From positions 992,001 to 1,056,000 of the forward strand of contig CAWGAF010000002.1 in the NCBI GenBank assembly GCA_963820495.1: a DNA stretch of 64,000 nt, given 5' to 3'. A program made the translations under genes and the position numbers. The stretch's first letter is position 1, and each line of letters starts with the position of its first letter. Below, piece after piece: positions 8,777 to 17,752 of this stretch. The notes under the pieces are model-generated. The model worked only from the letters and a program-made list of their open reading frames with translations. It had not been told where the DNA came from and did not search any database. Source of the stretch: JBBIPA01 sp963820495. Lineage in GTDB: Bacteria; Chloroflexota; Dehalococcoidia; GIF9; UBA5629.

Positions 8777-9175
8777 ATGATAATTCCATACCCGCACTGC
8801 GGTAAATCAGTAGTAGTTAATGGTTTAGGACGCAAACGGCTGAATATACCGCTTAGAAACGTTTGTGAGGCGTTACGGGTACATTGTAGCATAGCGGAAG
8901 TGGCTCAGGTGCTTTGACGTAGCCAGGCCTACGTTTTCAAAGTCTTGAAAGCCAACGGACTGAAGCTCAGGCGTTACAGGGAAAGGCAAAAGCAGAGTGG
9001 AAGCGTTACATCTGAATCTGTAACACATACAGTAACGCCCGAAAGTATCGATGCACTTCCGTTAAGTCTCAAGGCACAGATAGAAGCTGAGACAAAGGCA
9101 CCTAAGATATTGCACATGCCTGATAATCTAAGGGAAAGACAGGAAACGATGGTAAGGCGGTTCCGTGGGTGGTAA
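8777..9175 (+). pseudogene. HTH protein gene interrupted by in-frame TGA
   Basis: From ATG 8777 the frame encodes MIIPYPHCGKSVVVNGLGRK and then an HTH-like stretch (SIAEVAQVL) ending in TGA at 8915-8917. The same frame continues with RSQAYVFKVLKANGLKLRRY, completing the recognition helix, and runs to 9175. A Gly codon mutated to TGA explains this best, since Gly is usual at the HTH turn. The downstream part could be made separately only from a TTG or similar start near 8945. Family unknown; the context is phage-like. Confidence 0.55.
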
Positions 9176-9206
9176 AAAGAGAGATTTGGGTTACATGGCA
9201 GTCTAA

Positions 9207-9428
9207 TTGGAGGAAGTAGAAATGCAGAATAACGGAATTTTAATGCTGCTGAGGCGGACGGGCAATCCTAAGAGCCGTCAGATTCACCTGGGGCACGCCG
9301 GCATGAAAATGACGGTGCGTTACTTGCTACCATGCGAACAATCGAGAATTTTGAGACCGAGAGCCAAGTTGAATTTGAGAGGTAGAGGACAAACAGCCAC
9401 AAGTTTGAAAATACCACACTTCCTATAA
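9207..9428 (+). pseudogene. fragment of a tyrosine recombinase C-terminus
   Basis: The 73-codon frame contains QIHLGHAGMKMTVRYLLP, which matches the His/Tyr end of tyrosine recombinases (LGH...MT.RY). Nothing upstream in this frame resembles the rest of the catalytic domain. It is best read as a scrap left by recombination or deletion, lying just before a second recombinase gene. Confidence 0.45.
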
Positions 9429-9492
9429 CAACGCATGATTGCACGTATTAAGTCAAGACAGTCTGCAAAGAAAAGTTGCGAGATCGTAGAAA

Positions 9493-10179
9493 ATGAAAAC
9501 CTATCTGGAACCTAAGGACGTACAATTGATGAAAGGAGCTGCCACTTGCCTCCGTGACAGGCTTCTTATCCAGCTTCTATTTCGCCTGGGTTGCCGGGTT
9601 TCGGAACTGCTGGCGATTAAGGTCAGCGATATCAACTTCACCGATGGTAAAATTACAGTTCTACACCTCAAGACGCGTATTTGGTTATTATGCCCTGGAT
9701 GTAAGGCAAGGTTAGCAAGGAGACACCAATTCTGTCCTGAGTGCGGGGCTGGAGTAAAGGATATTTCTAGGCGTGCTTATGAACATAGGCGAATGCGAGT
9801 GCTCCCAGTTGATAAATGCACTTTAGACATGCTACGAGAGTATATTACCCGAAACGGGGTAATCCGTGCTGAAGACCCCGCGCGGGTCTTTAATCTGAAT
9901 CGCCATCGAGCTTGGCAAATAGTGAGAGAGTGTGCTAAGCGAGCCGGGATTTCTCCCTTGGTAAACCCGGAAACAGGAAAGATGAGAGGAGTTAGTCCTC
10001 ATCGATTGAGGGATGCCTTCAGCGTTCACGCAATGAAGCTCGATGACTCCGGTGACGCGCTGCGTCTGCTTCAGGAGCACCTGGGCCACGCCAGTTTCAA
10101 TACCACAGCGAGATACCGGAAGGTTGCAGGCGAAGAGCATCGCCGATGGTATGAGAATCTCTGGGCAAAAACTACGTGA
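9493..10179 (+). CDS. short tyrosine recombinase with inserted zinc-ribbon
   Basis: A 228-residue protein that is essentially a catalytic domain: LGCRVSELLAIKVSDINF (Arg), SPHRLRDAFSVHAMK (His-x-x-Arg) and LLQEHLGHASFNTTARYRKV (His, Tyr nucleophile). Between the first Arg motif and the second lies a zinc-ribbon insertion (CPGCKARLARRHQFCPECG, about residues 67-85). The N-terminal core-binding domain is absent or reduced to about 15 residues. All catalytic residues are visible, so it may be active or may be a solo domain working with another protein. It ends 30 bp before the left inverted repeat of the neighbouring IS1111-type element. Confidence 0.8.
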   Translation: MKTYLEPKDVQLMKGAATCLRDRLLIQLLFRLGCRVSELLAIKVSDINFTDGKITVLHLKTRIWLLCPGCKARLARRHQFCPECGAGVKDISRRAYEHRRMRVLPVDKCTLDMLREYITRNGVIRAEDPARVFNLNRHRAWQIVRECAKRAGISPLVNPETGKMRGVSPHRLRDAFSVHAMKLDDSGDALRLLQEHLGHASFNTTARYRKVAGEEHRRWYENLWAKTT

Positions 10180-10283
10180 CTACGCTGAGAGGTAACAATC
10201 CAGGTAACATGAACGAATAATGCACCTCTTTAACCTATGGTGTAAAGTTTAGTGAAAAATATACGTAAAGGAGGTGCTGAATA

Positions 10284-11363
10284 ATGAAGTATATTGGCTT
10301 GGATTGTCACAAATTTTATGACTTCGCCACATTGATTAACTCCGAGACGGGCGAAGTAAGGTCGAAGAAATTGGCTCACACAAAGGAGGAATTTAAAGCG
10401 TTTATTGGCGATAGAAGTAATAGCAGGATGGTGATAGAGTCGTGCTGGAATTGGTCCAAGACATATGAGCTGGCTAAGGATCTTGTTGATGAGGTAATAC
10501 TTGCTCATCCGCTTAAGATAAAGGCTATCGCTTCAGCCAAAATCAAAACCGATGCTATCGACTCTCGAACGCTAGCCCAATTATTAAAAGCTGATCTTAT
10601 TCCGCAGGCTCATTTAAGGGAAGCTGACAATCGCATCAAACAAAAAGTAATCAGACACAGGGCTTTCATGGTAGCAATGAGGACCAGAGTCAAGAACAAA
10701 GTAAACGACCTGGTAGACAACCGGCTACTTACTACGGCTGTTGAAGAAACAAAGCCTAAGAATCTTTTCTCCAAAAGAGGAAAAGGTGAGAATGGCGTGG
10801 CATGGCTTAAATCTCTCGAATGGTTCGTAGAAGAAGATAAAAAGATATTTGAATCAGCTATGAGACTGATAGAGCAGCTCAGCCGCGAGATATCAGCTAG
10901 TAATCTAATGGTTGAGGAGATATTCAAAAAAGACAAAGATGCCCAGCTGCTTTACACTATTCCCGGAATAGGGAAAACCCTTGCCGTACTCATCAGCACC
11001 GAAATAGATGGCATTGGTCGCTTTAAATCAGCATCCAGGTTATCGTCGTATGCTGGTCTTGTACCTTCTACTCATTCTTCAGGAGGAAAGACGTACCATG
11101 GCAAGATAGTCCTGGAAGGAAATCGATGGCTCAGGTGGGCCTTGATTGAGGCTGTAGTGCCAGCATCTTATGCTGATGCAGGGATAAGACAACGGTTGGA
11201 AGTCCTTAGAAAAATTAAGAAAGCAAATGTAGCCAAGACGATAATGGCCAGGTGGCTGCTTAAAGTGGTGTACCATGTGCTAAAAGAAGGTAGACCGTAT
11301 GTACCATCTGAGCTAATTAATTCAGGCCGGAGCCGCCTTTTAAAAGCCTTAGCGAGCTCTTGA
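10284..11363 (+). CDS. IS110/IS1111-type DEDD transposase
   Basis: A 359-residue transposase with an N-terminal RuvC-like DEDD domain (YIGLDCHKFYDFATLI; later KIKTDAIDSRTLAQLLKADL) and the C-terminal Tnp20 domain (LLYTIPGIGKTLAVLISTEI, SYAGLVPSTHSSGGKTYHGK) containing the conserved serine region. AAAGGAGG lies about ten bases before the ATG. Length and both domains are complete, so it appears intact. By family knowledge it works with a structured RNA from the element's noncoding end to choose donor and target sites. Confidence 0.93.
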   Translation: MKYIGLDCHKFYDFATLINSETGEVRSKKLAHTKEEFKAFIGDRSNSRMVIESCWNWSKTYELAKDLVDEVILAHPLKIKAIASAKIKTDAIDSRTLAQLLKADLIPQAHLREADNRIKQKVIRHRAFMVAMRTRVKNKVNDLVDNRLLTTAVEETKPKNLFSKRGKGENGVAWLKSLEWFVEEDKKIFESAMRLIEQLSREISASNLMVEEIFKKDKDAQLLYTIPGIGKTLAVLISTEIDGIGRFKSASRLSSYAGLVPSTHSSGGKTYHGKIVLEGNRWLRWALIEAVVPASYADAGIRQRLEVLRKIKKANVAKTIMARWLLKVVYHVLKEGRPYVPSELINSGRSRLLKALASS

Positions 11364-11509
11364 AGAGCTGCGCTCCTAATTCAGGTTAAGGGGCTCCGGG
11401 TCTGATGTTACCATGTGCACTTAAATAGTGGCACGAATAGGAGGCTGAGTAAGGTCTTAACCGAGGGGATAATATTGAGAAAATTTGAATAAGCAAACAA
11501 AAAGGGACT
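11364..11509 (+). ncRNA. candidate bridge RNA region of the IS1111 element
   Basis: This is the 3' noncoding end of the element, between the transposase stop and the right inverted repeat. IS1111 elements encode their bridge RNA here by family knowledge. A small perfect hairpin (AGCTCTT/AAGAGCT) spans the end of the transposase gene. I could not fold the region to define guide loops, so this is a positional call. Confidence 0.45.
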
Positions 11510-11578
11510 TGCATTATTCGTTCATAGGAGGCTTTTGTACAGTGACAGATAACACTTGGGGCGAGTCATTAATAATCC

Positions 11579-12109
11579 TTAGCTAAAGTGGAAGAAGTCA
11601 GCAAGCAACAAGCCATTTGCCTCTCTATTTCTAGCATCGATAAACACATATTCGACTCCAGCAATCTTTAATAGCGCATCCAGATAATTTTGAATATTCG
11701 ATAATTGCTGAATATTTCCGTGTCTATCAGGAGATAGGAAACATATACGCGTTCTCTCTGGCGAAAGCTGACTAACGAAACGTCGCACCGTTTGTGCAAT
11801 ATCCGGCATTTTTCCTGCGGAAGCAACCTGTAATGCTCCTGCAAAACACCATCGTCCGGCGCTAGTTTTTACTTTCGTTAATCTAACAAAATCTTCAATA
11901 TCTTGTCCTCTTTCATGAGGTGATGTTAATCGTAAATATAGATTTCTGTCATGGCTTAATACGACAGTTTCGGGAATATTGCGACTATCGGGAATTTGTC
12001 CCTCCGTACCAAACCTCATATCTTTAAACATACTTCTAAGTTGTATACTCTTACCCGAGTTCTGCGCTCCCGCGATAAATAATACGCGTTCTAAATAATG
12101 TACTGCCAA
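11579..12109 (-). CDS. P-loop NTPase-like protein, unknown
   Basis: A 176-residue protein starting with a clear P-loop: VLFIAGAQNSGKSIQLRSMF (Walker A about residues 13-21). The family is not recognised. The C-terminal half has alternating strand and helix character (RTRICFLSPDRHGN, VEYVFIDARNREANGLLLAD) compatible with a small NTPase fold. It lies 130 bp downstream of the 284-residue gene on the same strand, so the two may form a unit. It could provide nucleotide-dependent control of its neighbour; this is inference from adjacency. Confidence 0.55.
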   Translation of the reverse strand: MAVHYLERVLFIAGAQNSGKSIQLRSMFKDMRFGTEGQIPDSRNIPETVVLSHDRNLYLRLTSPHERGQDIEDFVRLTKVKTSAGRWCFAGALQVASAGKMPDIAQTVRRFVSQLSPERTRICFLSPDRHGNIQQLSNIQNYLDALLKIAGVEYVFIDARNREANGLLLADFFHFS

Positions 12110-12239
12110 AATTCATCCTCCTTGCTTTAATACTCACAAATTGGTGGAAAATGCGCATTTTAAGTTATGTTATAAACTTCCAACAGTACAGCATTTTCAC
12201 TGTTATAATCTTTAACCAATATACAAGCCATTCCTAAAT

Positions 12240-13094
12240 TCACTTCAAATCTCTCCAGCCCAGACGTTCGAATACTGAGGCGACTGACTTATCTAGTTCT
12301 TCCAATGGAAGGGTATCGAGGCGAAACCATCGGCTATCTTGTTCATCGAGGTGTGTTTCTACCTCGTCAAGCGGCAAAATTGGAACTTTGACAAGGTTTT
12401 CAAAATATAGCTTCAGAAGTTTATTAGATCCAGAGTAAGGAGGTAAGTTTGTGATAAATTCGCGAAAAGCTTCTACTTCGGACTTTTTATTGACAATAAT
12501 CCATGGCAAATACCAAAGCGGGCGAGGCACCCGGATCTGTGGAGGTAGTAACAAAGGAACCTCTTCTTCTGAGCTTATACCGACGGAACCATAAGAGTAC
12601 GCCACTGCTCTTGCACGCCATTCGCGTTCATGAGTCCAATCAACTGGATAACCACCCAATTGGACATTGGGAATCGGGTTATATCGAACCCATAAATATT
12701 TATATTCTGCTGGTAATTTGTTAAGTAGATCTTCATCACCATAAATTACTGGGCGGCCACCGTATTTGAACAGCCTATCTTTGCGTACTGCCACTGCATA
12801 TGGTTGGTACCGATCTGATAGCGCATGACAGGATTCGATAAAAGACTTAAGTGGTTGTTCAGTAAAGCAAACAGCAGGATTTGGTCCTTTGATCGTATTT
12901 TCACGCCCTCCAACCGTCACACGATTTTTAGGAGCAAAAGAGGGCTTTAAATAACCACATTGAATTATTGCTTTGAGAACATCAAAGGCCTTGACGGGAC
13001 TTCCATCGGCATTGGGGCTCCATCTCGTCCAATGGATAAGATAATCAGTCACATCAAACCTAGCCTGTTTAATTTTCAGCCAGTCCCCAGGCAT
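12240..13094 (-). CDS. AbiGi/DUF2971-like protein (tentative)
   Basis: A 284-residue protein with YLIHWTRWSPNADG, a following helix (AFDVLKAIIQCGYLKPSF), then NPAVCFTEQPLKSF, a Tyr-rich core (RPVIYGDEDLLNKL) and DWTHEREWRA. This ordered set resembles the AbiGi/DUF2971 group associated with abortive phage resistance, which some relate to ADP-ribosyltransferase-like folds. I base this on remembered motif patterns, not a search. It is followed on the same strand by the P-loop gene at 11579. An unrelated host enzyme remains possible. Confidence 0.5.
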   Translation of the reverse strand: MPGDWLKIKQARFDVTDYLIHWTRWSPNADGSPVKAFDVLKAIIQCGYLKPSFAPKNRVTVGGRENTIKGPNPAVCFTEQPLKSFIESCHALSDRYQPYAVAVRKDRLFKYGGRPVIYGDEDLLNKLPAEYKYLWVRYNPIPNVQLGGYPVDWTHEREWRARAVAYSYGSVGISSEEEVPLLLPPQIRVPRPLWYLPWIIVNKKSEVEAFREFITNLPPYSGSNKLLKLYFENLVKVPILPLDEVETHLDEQDSRWFRLDTLPLEELDKSVASVFERLGWRDLK

Positions 13095-13455
13095 GTATGC
13101 GCCCCTTATAGCTAGTTGGTTATTCGAAGTTACGTTGAATTCGATTTATTATAAGCTTGAGGGATATACCGCGCAAGTTCGTTATAGAATTGTCTTAAAG
13201 GACTAAAATACCACAACAATACGGAATTATACTTTACGCTAAAAGGTTTAGTATTGATAAATTGGGCATGAAGTCAACTCTAGGACTGGTTTCAGGTTAG
13301 GAATTGAGATGACGCCAGTTGTCACAGAAGCAACTTGAACATTGATTATTTAATTTGTACTGCCAAAACTGTCTGAAAAAACCGAGAACTTTTGCTGAAG
13401 ATAATTATGCTAGTGATGCTTCTGAGTTGGGAAATGTGTGATGCTATGCTGCTAC
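13095..13455. other. intergenic, no gene recognised
   Basis: AT-rich sequence between two minus-strand genes. I see no coding frame, RNA gene or convincing repeat. It probably holds the promoter of the 284-residue gene and the 3' end of the CAP-domain gene transcript. Confidence 0.5.
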
Positions 13456-14367
13456 TCAACTAAAATCTTGGGTGATATAGACCTTGCCATCGGATGATAT
13501 GCCTATGCCAACACCTTCAGATGTCCAGGATGCAGCGAGAATGTTTTGTCTGTGTCCTGGGCTATTCATCCAGCTATTTACCACAAGTGAGGCAATCTCT
13601 TTTTGGGTATAGTATTCGGTATATGCCAGAACACCATTCTTATACCAATCAGCTTTAGCTAGCGTACATTGAAAAATATTCTCAGCGCAACCCTGAATTA
13701 TCAAGCCTGCTTGTTTACAACGGTCTGCGGGGCCAAAACCTTCAGGGCTAGTGTGATTAAAATAATTTCTTCGTGCCATATCTTCACTATGTTTTCTGGC
13801 GACTATGTTGAGTTGGGCATCCCATGATAGTGGAGATAGCCCCTGCTTTGTCCTCTCGGTATTTGTAAGATTGTGAATTTGTATCTCAAGCTCTGCTATA
13901 TTTATTTCTTGATTGTTTGTCGGAGATTGTGATGGAGGGGAAGTATATGTCTCACTATTGCTTGGCTGTGTATAACCTGGTGCGCCATCGGCTCCCGGGA
14001 CGGTTCCAGCAGTTGGCGCTTGGTTTAGATTAGGATTGACTTCTATAATAGTTACCCCTTGCTTGGAAGTTTGTGGATTTTGAGTCGGGCCTACCTCATT
14101 GTTTATCTCCGAGGCTCCCGTTGAGGGGACGCCTTGTGGTTGTTTATTGCTCACAGGGGGTGTTTTTTTCTGTCCAGAATTGGCTTCTGGTGTCGTATGG
14201 GATGGTTCGGTGGCTGATGGATGCTGCGTTGGTTGATTAGTCGGAGCCGCTTCTTTAATAGTATTCGTTACCTGAGATGAACCAGGGGTGACACAGCTAG
14301 TTATCGAGCTAATCAGCAGAATGACCAAGCCAAACATTAATAGTTGGCGTGTCGGCGTATAGACCAT
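13456..14367 (-). CDS. CAP/SCP-domain lipoprotein
   Basis: The product begins with a lipoprotein signal: a hydrophobic helix followed by the lipobox-like SITSC near residue 25, so it is probably anchored outside the membrane. Residues about 26-155 form a low-complexity linker rich in Pro, Thr, Ser, Gln and Asn. The C-terminal about 145 residues are a CAP (SCP/PR-1-like) domain: LTNTERTKQGLSPLSWDAQL, ARKHSEDMARRNYFNHTSPE, CAENIF, and WMNSPGHRQNILAASW. The conserved His and Glu residues of the CAP cavity are present. Bacterial CAP proteins are secreted, with roles that are mostly undefined. It has no evident operon partner. Confidence 0.88.
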   Translation of the reverse strand: MVYTPTRQLLMFGLVILLISSITSCVTPGSSQVTNTIKEAAPTNQPTQHPSATEPSHTTPEANSGQKKTPPVSNKQPQGVPSTGASEINNEVGPTQNPQTSKQGVTIIEVNPNLNQAPTAGTVPGADGAPGYTQPSNSETYTSPPSQSPTNNQEINIAELEIQIHNLTNTERTKQGLSPLSWDAQLNIVARKHSEDMARRNYFNHTSPEGFGPADRCKQAGLIIQGCAENIFQCTLAKADWYKNGVLAYTEYYTQKEIASLVVNSWMNSPGHRQNILAASWTSEGVGIGISSDGKVYITQDFS

Positions 14368-14904
14368 GGTTTAACCTATCATTATTAGCGTTTGTACACC
14401 TATCATAATCCGTTATCTAGTTTAAGTCCAACCTGCACTATGTCTGACAAAACTCAATTTGTAGCTTCTTGGCTTGGCATTTCCTAGACTATTCAGTCGC
14501 TATGGTTTTGCTAATTACAGCTACATATCTCCAATAAATTGCTACTGCGTGAGCAGTCATAGATCGGGGAAAGATCATACCGTGTAACAAAAGTCAGAAT
14601 TGTTCAACTTATAGAGCATCGGTCTTCGGATGATGAGTTGGACGTACAGTTCTCTCCTGTGGGATATGATTTGATGTAGTCTTGTAGGACGCCTTTCTAC
14701 GGCTGACCACAGGAAACCACAGCTAATACCGCCGCCGGGGAGCGGCAAACTAAGTAGTAGGGTGATTTAAAAATAACCAAAAGTTTGGTCTTCGGATCCT
14801 ATTCTCTTCTTTTCATGGCTGCCTTTCTCCAAATTTGCAGCCATTTTACTCTTAATTACCTATCTGTCTGAATGGGGAGCAGTATAGTGTACCAGCTAAG
14901 ATAA
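14368..14904. other. intergenic with a small hairpin
   Basis: No gene recognised. ATGGCTGC at 14815-14822 pairs with GCAGCCAT at 14837-14844, followed by TTTT, so it could be a weak terminator on the plus strand. GCCGC/GCGGC near 14730-14745 could form another short stem. Neither is next to a plus-strand gene. Confidence 0.35.
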
Positions 14905-15168
14905 CTAATCAAGCCAAGAATTTGCTAACAGCAAGATTAAAGCAGTATCCCAGTTGTTATATATGTTACGGTTAGCACGAACCGCAAACCAAACTGTTGT
15001 AGGATCGCGTGGATAAAACGCTTGAATAAACACTGGTGCTAGTCTCCAAAATACAGTGAATAACAAAGAACCAAAGATTCTTTCGAACAATAGGTAGGCA
15101 GAGATAACTAAGGCGAGTATACTCAGTACCAGACCTAATATAGGTAATGCTGCTGTAAAATTCACCAT
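14905..15168 (-). CDS. small membrane protein, unknown
   Basis: An 87-residue product whose first half is strongly hydrophobic: one helix at about 5-27 (LPILGLVLSILALVISAYLL) and a second at about 33-51 (LLFTVFWRLAPVFIQAF). The C-terminal part (TTVWFAVRANRNIYNNWDTA) is amphipathic. It starts five bases after the stop of the 471-residue gene, so the two are probably translated from one mRNA. It may anchor or partner that protein; nothing more can be said. Confidence 0.5.
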   Translation of the reverse strand: MVNFTAALPILGLVLSILALVISAYLLFERIFGSLLFTVFWRLAPVFIQAFYPRDPTTVWFAVRANRNIYNNWDTALILLLANSWLD

Positions 15169-15173
15169 GTCTC

Positions 15174-16589
15174 TTAGAAATACAGGGGCTCTTGACCTAG
15201 CCCAACAAATTTGCCAATACCCTGAGAGAATCTATTATTTGCAGCGTTTATTTTATCGCGCTTTGCTTCTGATAGAATAGCTAATCTGGAATCCCAATCA
15301 ATCATTGCAATCACTGTATTCACCAAGTTCACCAATTCCTGCTGTGCCCATGTGACAAACAAGATTGGATCCATGTAAGGTTTATGAAGGTGGATTACGC
15401 AGTCAGATGCCCCTGGTACGCGCTTCAAATTACAAGCAGCTTCAGTGCTCAATCCAAATATGTTCCTACTCTCCGCAGAATTGCATGAATAAGCCGCACC
15501 CTTCAATAGTTCCCTGTGTTGAAGCGAGTCGCGTATCGGATAAAACGCATTGATCTTATGTTGTATATCCTCTCTCGTTAAGAAATCGTAAAGTCTTTGA
15601 TTCTTGCTATTCAGCTTAGTATAAAATGGGGTAGTCACCCTCTTCTTAGGAATCCTCAGACTTATCTCCATAAGACCTCGAATCGTTAATTCGTAAAACT
15701 CGGTCACGATGTGTGCAAGACTATCAAAAACACTAGTAACCACCATGACATAAAAAGCGAGGTGGTATAGAGCGTTATCCTGAGTATCCTTTGTAGCAGT
15801 CTTCAGTGCGAAATAACATATTTTGTCATATGCCCGACAAATAAATTCCAAGCGCCTTCCTAGGCTATCCAAATGGTCACAGATGTTCTCGGATAGTCCA
15901 TCTCCCTTTGCATAAGCTGCAATCGACCATGCGAATTGATAGTTCCTGAACAGCTTTTTGAACCGATATAGATAGTAATGGCTTTCACTTGTTTTCCTGC
16001 ACGGCGCAACGTAAAACAGCCCCAAATTCACAAATAAAATCCGTATGATCTCGAGAGCCATCTCTGCAGTCACAATGCTTGGCTGAGTTTGTTTATTGAC
16101 CAATGCCGGATCGCCTGCACCTATAATTAGATAGTCACGCCGTCCACAAACAGCCATGTCTACCACTGCCACTAGACTACGCTCAACGATAGGCTTCCAA
16201 GGATCCTGTTTCGGCCAACATAGCCCACCGTATTCAATGTTATTTGATGTTTTTAGTGAAACTTCTGAACCAGTACCACAGTACTCACTCGTGACCAAAC
16301 TGTTGCTATGGAGAATATCATTTATATTAGCATTCTGCACAGGTAAAGCGAGCATATTTATCTCATTCAAACGATTTAGTGAGATGAGCCTTTGCGCAGG
16401 GCTGTTAGTCACCAATATCTCATCGGCCAACGAATTACTATGTATTACGAAATCCAGAAGGGGCTCGCTTGTGAGATCTCTATCAAACGGATTACTATGC
16501 CTCTGCAGCACTTCTTTCTCCCAGGTGGCTTTATTAGCTATGCTTGCACACCTTGTACAATAATAGAGCATGAGTGACAGAATTATCAA
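15174..16589 (-). CDS. HEPN-motif protein, unknown
   Basis: A 471-residue protein without a recognised family. It opens with a possible zinc knuckle (YYCTRC). The C-terminal half is helical and contains FYPIRDSLQHREL near residue 345-357. RDSLQH fits the R-x4-6-H signature of HEPN ribonucleases, and the residue after Arg is Asp, one of those favoured in HEPN toxins. Two further helical segments rich in aromatic residues precede it. The start could also be the Met at 16571. It heads a two-gene unit with the small membrane protein at 14905. An RNase or defence role is an inference from one motif. Confidence 0.5.
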   Translation of the reverse strand: MIILSLMLYYCTRCASIANKATWEKEVLQRHSNPFDRDLTSEPLLDFVIHSNSLADEILVTNSPAQRLISLNRLNEINMLALPVQNANINDILHSNSLVTSEYCGTGSEVSLKTSNNIEYGGLCWPKQDPWKPIVERSLVAVVDMAVCGRRDYLIIGAGDPALVNKQTQPSIVTAEMALEIIRILFVNLGLFYVAPCRKTSESHYYLYRFKKLFRNYQFAWSIAAYAKGDGLSENICDHLDSLGRRLEFICRAYDKICYFALKTATKDTQDNALYHLAFYVMVVTSVFDSLAHIVTEFYELTIRGLMEISLRIPKKRVTTPFYTKLNSKNQRLYDFLTREDIQHKINAFYPIRDSLQHRELLKGAAYSCNSAESRNIFGLSTEAACNLKRVPGASDCVIHLHKPYMDPILFVTWAQQELVNLVNTVIAMIDWDSRLAILSEAKRDKINAANNRFSQGIGKFVGLGQEPLYF

Positions 16590-17050
16590 TGCTCCATACT
16601 GTGCTTCTAATGACCAGCTTTCTCGTCACAATGCAAATTGATCATCTATGGGTACCAGCAACAAACCTGCCATTAACTCACTAGCATATCAACCCCCAGT
16701 CTCCCAGACCGCTGTTTATCTGAACGACCAGATACACGGACGCTCGCTTGACGCTTGGACAACACGCGACAACACACCAACGGACGGTGTTAGTATCTAA
16801 ATCATGCTACTGTTGTATCGCAGGTTCGATCGAATAGCTTCGTATTCAAATATACTACAATGCACAATGGTTTTGAATATAAACTATATATTTTAGGTTA
16901 TACATAACGTCAAATTGTGCGGTGCGGATTCAGTGGAAGAATTTTGGAAAAGCAGTGCCGACCACCTTAGTTTTTCTCAAACTGATTGATGAGCATAACT
17001 TTTGCTGCTATAGTAAGAACTGGATAGAGTAACTATTAATTGAGAGATTT
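16590..17050. other. divergent intergenic region
   Basis: No gene recognised between the divergent HEPN-motif and UPF0489 genes. A short stem ACACC/GGTGT lies near 16773-16789. The promoters of both genes presumably lie here, but I see no convincing -35/-10 pair. Confidence 0.4.
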
Positions 17051-17752
17051 ATGCGCTTCTTGGATTTGGATTTGGATTTCTTCTTGAATGACAACGCTTA
17101 CTGCAGCGAATGTGATAGCGGAAGGCTAGGTTCAGAGTATAAGCCATGGAGTGCCTCTAAGGTACGGCACTTTCTTGAGGAGAGATGTGGCCTCTCACCT
17201 GATGCCCCGGTACAGGGGCGCACAGTAGAAAGTCATGATGGAGTATTTGACTTCTGGCGTACGCTCATTGAATCTGGTGGTCTCAGGGTACCATTTGAAG
17301 TGATACACATAGATGCTCACCCCGACCTGTGGGTAGGGGGCGGGCTGTATCTGACGTCAGAGTTTCTGCATGTTGACTCGGAACGTGGGCTTGCGATGCT
17401 CAATAGAAAATACGTTCATTCGGGTAACTACTTGACTTTTGCCATTGCGTGTGGATGGATAGCCTCTCTTGTGTGGGTTCCTCTCCGCAAGCACTTGAAA
17501 GGCCTGCCCAAATGGGACGGTGATGCGAGGTCCGGTTTAATACAGTTCAAGAAGAGAAAAGGTGAAGGCCCTATCCAAGACTTACCCGTGGTAGAAAGGG
17601 ACCCCGGTGTTCCCTTCAAGATATTACCCTGGCGTAAGTTCAGAACAAGTGAAACATTTGACTACATTGCGTTTAGCAGATCACCTAACTTTACTCCGCC
17701 TGAAAGTGACGAATTGATCCCTGTCATTGAGGGGTACATGAGGCAAATATGA
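17051..17752 (+). CDS. UPF0489 family protein
   Basis: A 233-residue protein beginning RFLDLDLDFFLND and containing VIHIDAHPDLWVGG. DLDFF and the IDAHPDL metal-binding-like motif are the hallmarks of the UPF0489 family, whose fold is thought to relate to arginase/deacetylase metalloenzymes. Substrate and role are unknown. It stands alone on the plus strand. GAGAG lies just upstream of the ATG. The Asp/His residues suggest a metal site, but the enzyme reaction is not established. Confidence 0.75.
   Translation: MRFLDLDLDFFLNDNAYCSECDSGRLGSEYKPWSASKVRHFLEERCGLSPDAPVQGRTVESHDGVFDFWRTLIESGGLRVPFEVIHIDAHPDLWVGGGLYLTSEFLHVDSERGLAMLNRKYVHSGNYLTFAIACGWIASLVWVPLRKHLKGLPKWDGDARSGLIQFKKRKGEGPIQDLPVVERDPGVPFKILPWRKFRTSETFDYIAFSRSPNFTPPESDELIPVIEGYMRQI

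Larger units (their letters stand above)
10209..11525 (+). mobile_element. IS110 family (IS1111 subgroup) insertion sequence
   Basis: The transposase gene at 10284 is flanked by a perfect 16-bp inverted repeat, ATGAACGAATAATGCA at 10209-10224 and its complement at 11510-11525. Subterminal inverted repeats distinguish IS1111 from other IS110 elements. The true ends should lie a few bases outside the repeats. The roughly 145-bp noncoding stretch after the transposase is where IS1111 elements are known to encode their guide (bridge) RNA. Confidence 0.85.

Noticed and set aside
8915..8917. TGA read as selenocysteine
   Set aside because: No selenoprotein family fits, the codon replaces a Gly at an HTH turn, and I see no SECIS-like hairpin directly after it.
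12503..12724. 73-codon plus-strand frame antisense to the AbiGi-like gene
   Set aside because: A shadow frame of a gene with better support.
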